This document shows positions 4,961 through 6,018 of a stretch of 6,018 nt of DNA, piece after piece. The stretch spans positions 1-6,018 of the forward strand of contig JASLIY010000157.1 in assembly GCA_030152675.1 (NCBI GenBank), given 5' to 3'. The notes beneath the pieces were generated by a model. That model made no database searches. It was given only the letters and a program-made list of their open reading frames with translations, and had not been told where the DNA came from. How positions within the stretch are numbered: the stretch's first letter is position 1; each line of letters opens with the position of its first letter. The translations under genes were made by a program, and so were the position numbers. Source of the stretch: Acinetobacter sp. GTDB taxonomy: Bacteria; Pseudomonadota; Gammaproteobacteria; Pseudomonadales; Moraxellaceae.

Positions 4961-5833
4961 TTACTCTATCGTAATTTTACTCCACGATTCATATATTTTT
5001 ACGGCACTCGAAAAGTCACTATTGGGCGCTAAACTGGCTTTGGCGGCTTGAATCAAACTCTGTGTCAGGCCACTGATCGGAGCTGATAACTGAGCAGATC
5101 GAACTAAGTCCGCAGAGATGCCAGTATCTTTAGCCAACAACTCAAGTGAAAACGTCAACGGGAAACTACGATTCAAGATGCGTTGTGGCAAAATATTTTC
5201 AGTGATAAAGCTTTTGCCACTGGATGCGTTAATACAGGCAAGTGCCTGATTCAAGTTGACTCCATGTGCTTTGAGCGTACTAAATCCTTCTGCCGCGGCA
5301 CAAAGATGAATCGCCATCATCATGTTGTTGACGGCTTTAACCGCAAAACCAGCACCAGATTCACCCACATGTTGGATCAAATGCCCCATGAGGTGCATGA
5401 CCGGTTGGGCACGTTGGAAGGCATCTGTGTCACCACCGACCATAAAAGTCAGGCTGGCATTTTCCGCCCCCACCGTTTGACCACTGACGGGTGCATCAAG
5501 AAAAGCCACCTGCTGTTGCTGAAGTCGTTCCGCTTGTGCACGTGCTTGTGCCGGCACACCACTGGTACAATCGACCCAGATCGCGCCTGCTTTGGGTTGC
5601 ACTTGCGCTAAGATTTCATCGACTTGATCGCTGGTTGGGAGACAGGAAAAGATCACATCGGCCTGTGCCGCCTGCGATAGGGAAACAGCAGTCGTTTGAT
5701 ATTGCTGCTGATGTTGCTCCGCTTTGGCAAAGTTGCGATTCCAGACATAAACCGTCTCGAAATGCGGTACCAGATGAGCTGCCATCCGATAGCCCATTGC
5801 GCCTAAACCAATAAATGCTACAGATTGAATCAT
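4961..5833 (-). CDS. NAD(P)-dependent oxidoreductase, 3-hydroxyisobutyrate dehydrogenase family
   Basis: A 290-residue cytosolic beta-hydroxyacid dehydrogenase. The family oxidises 3-hydroxyisobutyrate or reduces tartronate semialdehyde, glyoxylate or succinic semialdehyde. The N-terminal Rossmann domain has GLGAMG (9-14), and NRN after the second strand (32-34), which in related enzymes tends to go with NADP(H). The substrate-binding block is DCTSG (88-92) and DAPVSGQTVGAENASLTFMVGG (113-134). The catalytic lysine is K166 in GAGFAVKAVNN, and KD (235-236) lies in the helical C-terminal domain. The length is normal. The ATG at 5831-5833 is chosen over a TTG one codon upstream because GGAG lies 6 bases from the ATG. 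It follows a PhaC-like gene by 54 bases on the same strand with no terminator between, so an operon is possible. No valine-degradation genes are adjacent, so the mmsB name is not justified. Confidence 0.92.
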   Translation of the reverse strand: MIQSVAFIGLGAMGYRMAAHLVPHFETVYVWNRNFAKAEQHQQQYQTTAVSLSQAAQADVIFSCLPTSDQVDEILAQVQPKAGAIWVDCTSGVPAQARAQAERLQQQQVAFLDAPVSGQTVGAENASLTFMVGGDTDAFQRAQPVMHLMGHLIQHVGESGAGFAVKAVNNMMMAIHLCAAAEGFSTLKAHGVNLNQALACINASSGKSFITENILPQRILNRSFPLTFSLELLAKDTGISADLVRSAQLSAPISGLTQSLIQAAKASLAPNSDFSSAVKIYESWSKITIE

Positions 5834-5887
5834 CAATTTCTCCCTTTACTGAATGACTTGAGCGTATTGCAGATAAATCATGAATTG

Positions 5888-6018
5888 CTAAAGCATCGGG
5901 CTAGAACGTTTTGCTAACCAAGCTGCAAGTTGTGGCCAAAATTGTGCGGCACTTTTTTGATTGGACATCAGTCCTAAGTGTCCACCGGGAATCAAGCTAA
6001 ATGTGAGATCCGTGCTAC
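5888..6018 (-). CDS. PhaC-like alpha/beta hydrolase, C-terminal end (partial, 5' end outside window)
   Basis: The last 42 codons are in frame to the TAG at 5888-5890. The visible sequence is STDLTFSLIPGGHLGLMS, then about 12 residues, then WPQLAAWLAKRS and the end. A GGH-[LIV]-G segment followed by W-P-x-[LI]-A-x-W-L near the C-terminus is characteristic of poly(3-hydroxyalkanoate) synthase and related alpha/beta hydrolases, where the H of GGH is the catalytic-triad histidine. Without the N-terminal part and the lipase-like box, it cannot be told whether this is a true PHA synthase or another hydrolase of the fold. Confidence 0.65.
   Translation of the reverse strand, partial: STDLTFSLIPGGHLGLMSNQKSAAQFWPQLAAWLAKRSSPML

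Noticed and set aside
5183..5814. Two plus-strand ORFs (142 and 107 codons)
   Set aside because: Both are antisense shadows of the well-supported hydroxyacid dehydrogenase and show no domain features.

Overview
The window looks like chromosomal DNA of an Acinetobacter-type gammaproteobacterium (Moraxellaceae). The evidence is the AT-rich coding style, an IspD closely resembling the Acinetobacter form as I remember it, a porin that starts MKKVLLAAAVATLGFNAAHA, and the ftsB-ispD order. No insertion sequence, phage gene, CRISPR array, tRNA or rRNA is visible.

Plus-strand part (1-2700). The 3' end of ftsB (cell division) overlaps ispD (MEP isoprenoid pathway). An intergenic stretch follows, and then a tandem two-aptamer glycine riboswitch (about 1084-1285). 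A hairpin next to the ribosome-binding site comes after it, then a DadA-type FAD-dependent amino-acid dehydrogenase (1329-2576). Two strong hairpins close this unit. The second, with an 18-bp stem, lies between convergent genes and can serve as a terminator for both strands.

Minus-strand part (2700-6018), read right to left. It begins with the last 42 residues of a PhaC-like alpha/beta hydrolase. Next come an NAD(P)-dependent beta-hydroxyacid dehydrogenase of the 3-hydroxyisobutyrate dehydrogenase family, a small secreted cysteine-containing YARHG-domain protein, and a HIT-family nucleotide-binding protein with its own terminator. A general outer-membrane porin is last. The YARHG gene has a clear sigma-70 promoter whose -35 lies inside a perfect inverted repeat, and it is probably co-transcribed with the HIT gene 39 bp downstream.

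The most notable item is the glycine riboswitch placed in front of an amino-acid dehydrogenase rather than the classical glycine-cleavage (gcv) operon. It suggests glycine-induced oxidation of glycine or a D-amino acid. The second aptamer departs from the consensus, and the likely expression platform acts on translation, because no intrinsic terminator precedes the start codon. The rest of the window is ordinary housekeeping and envelope content.
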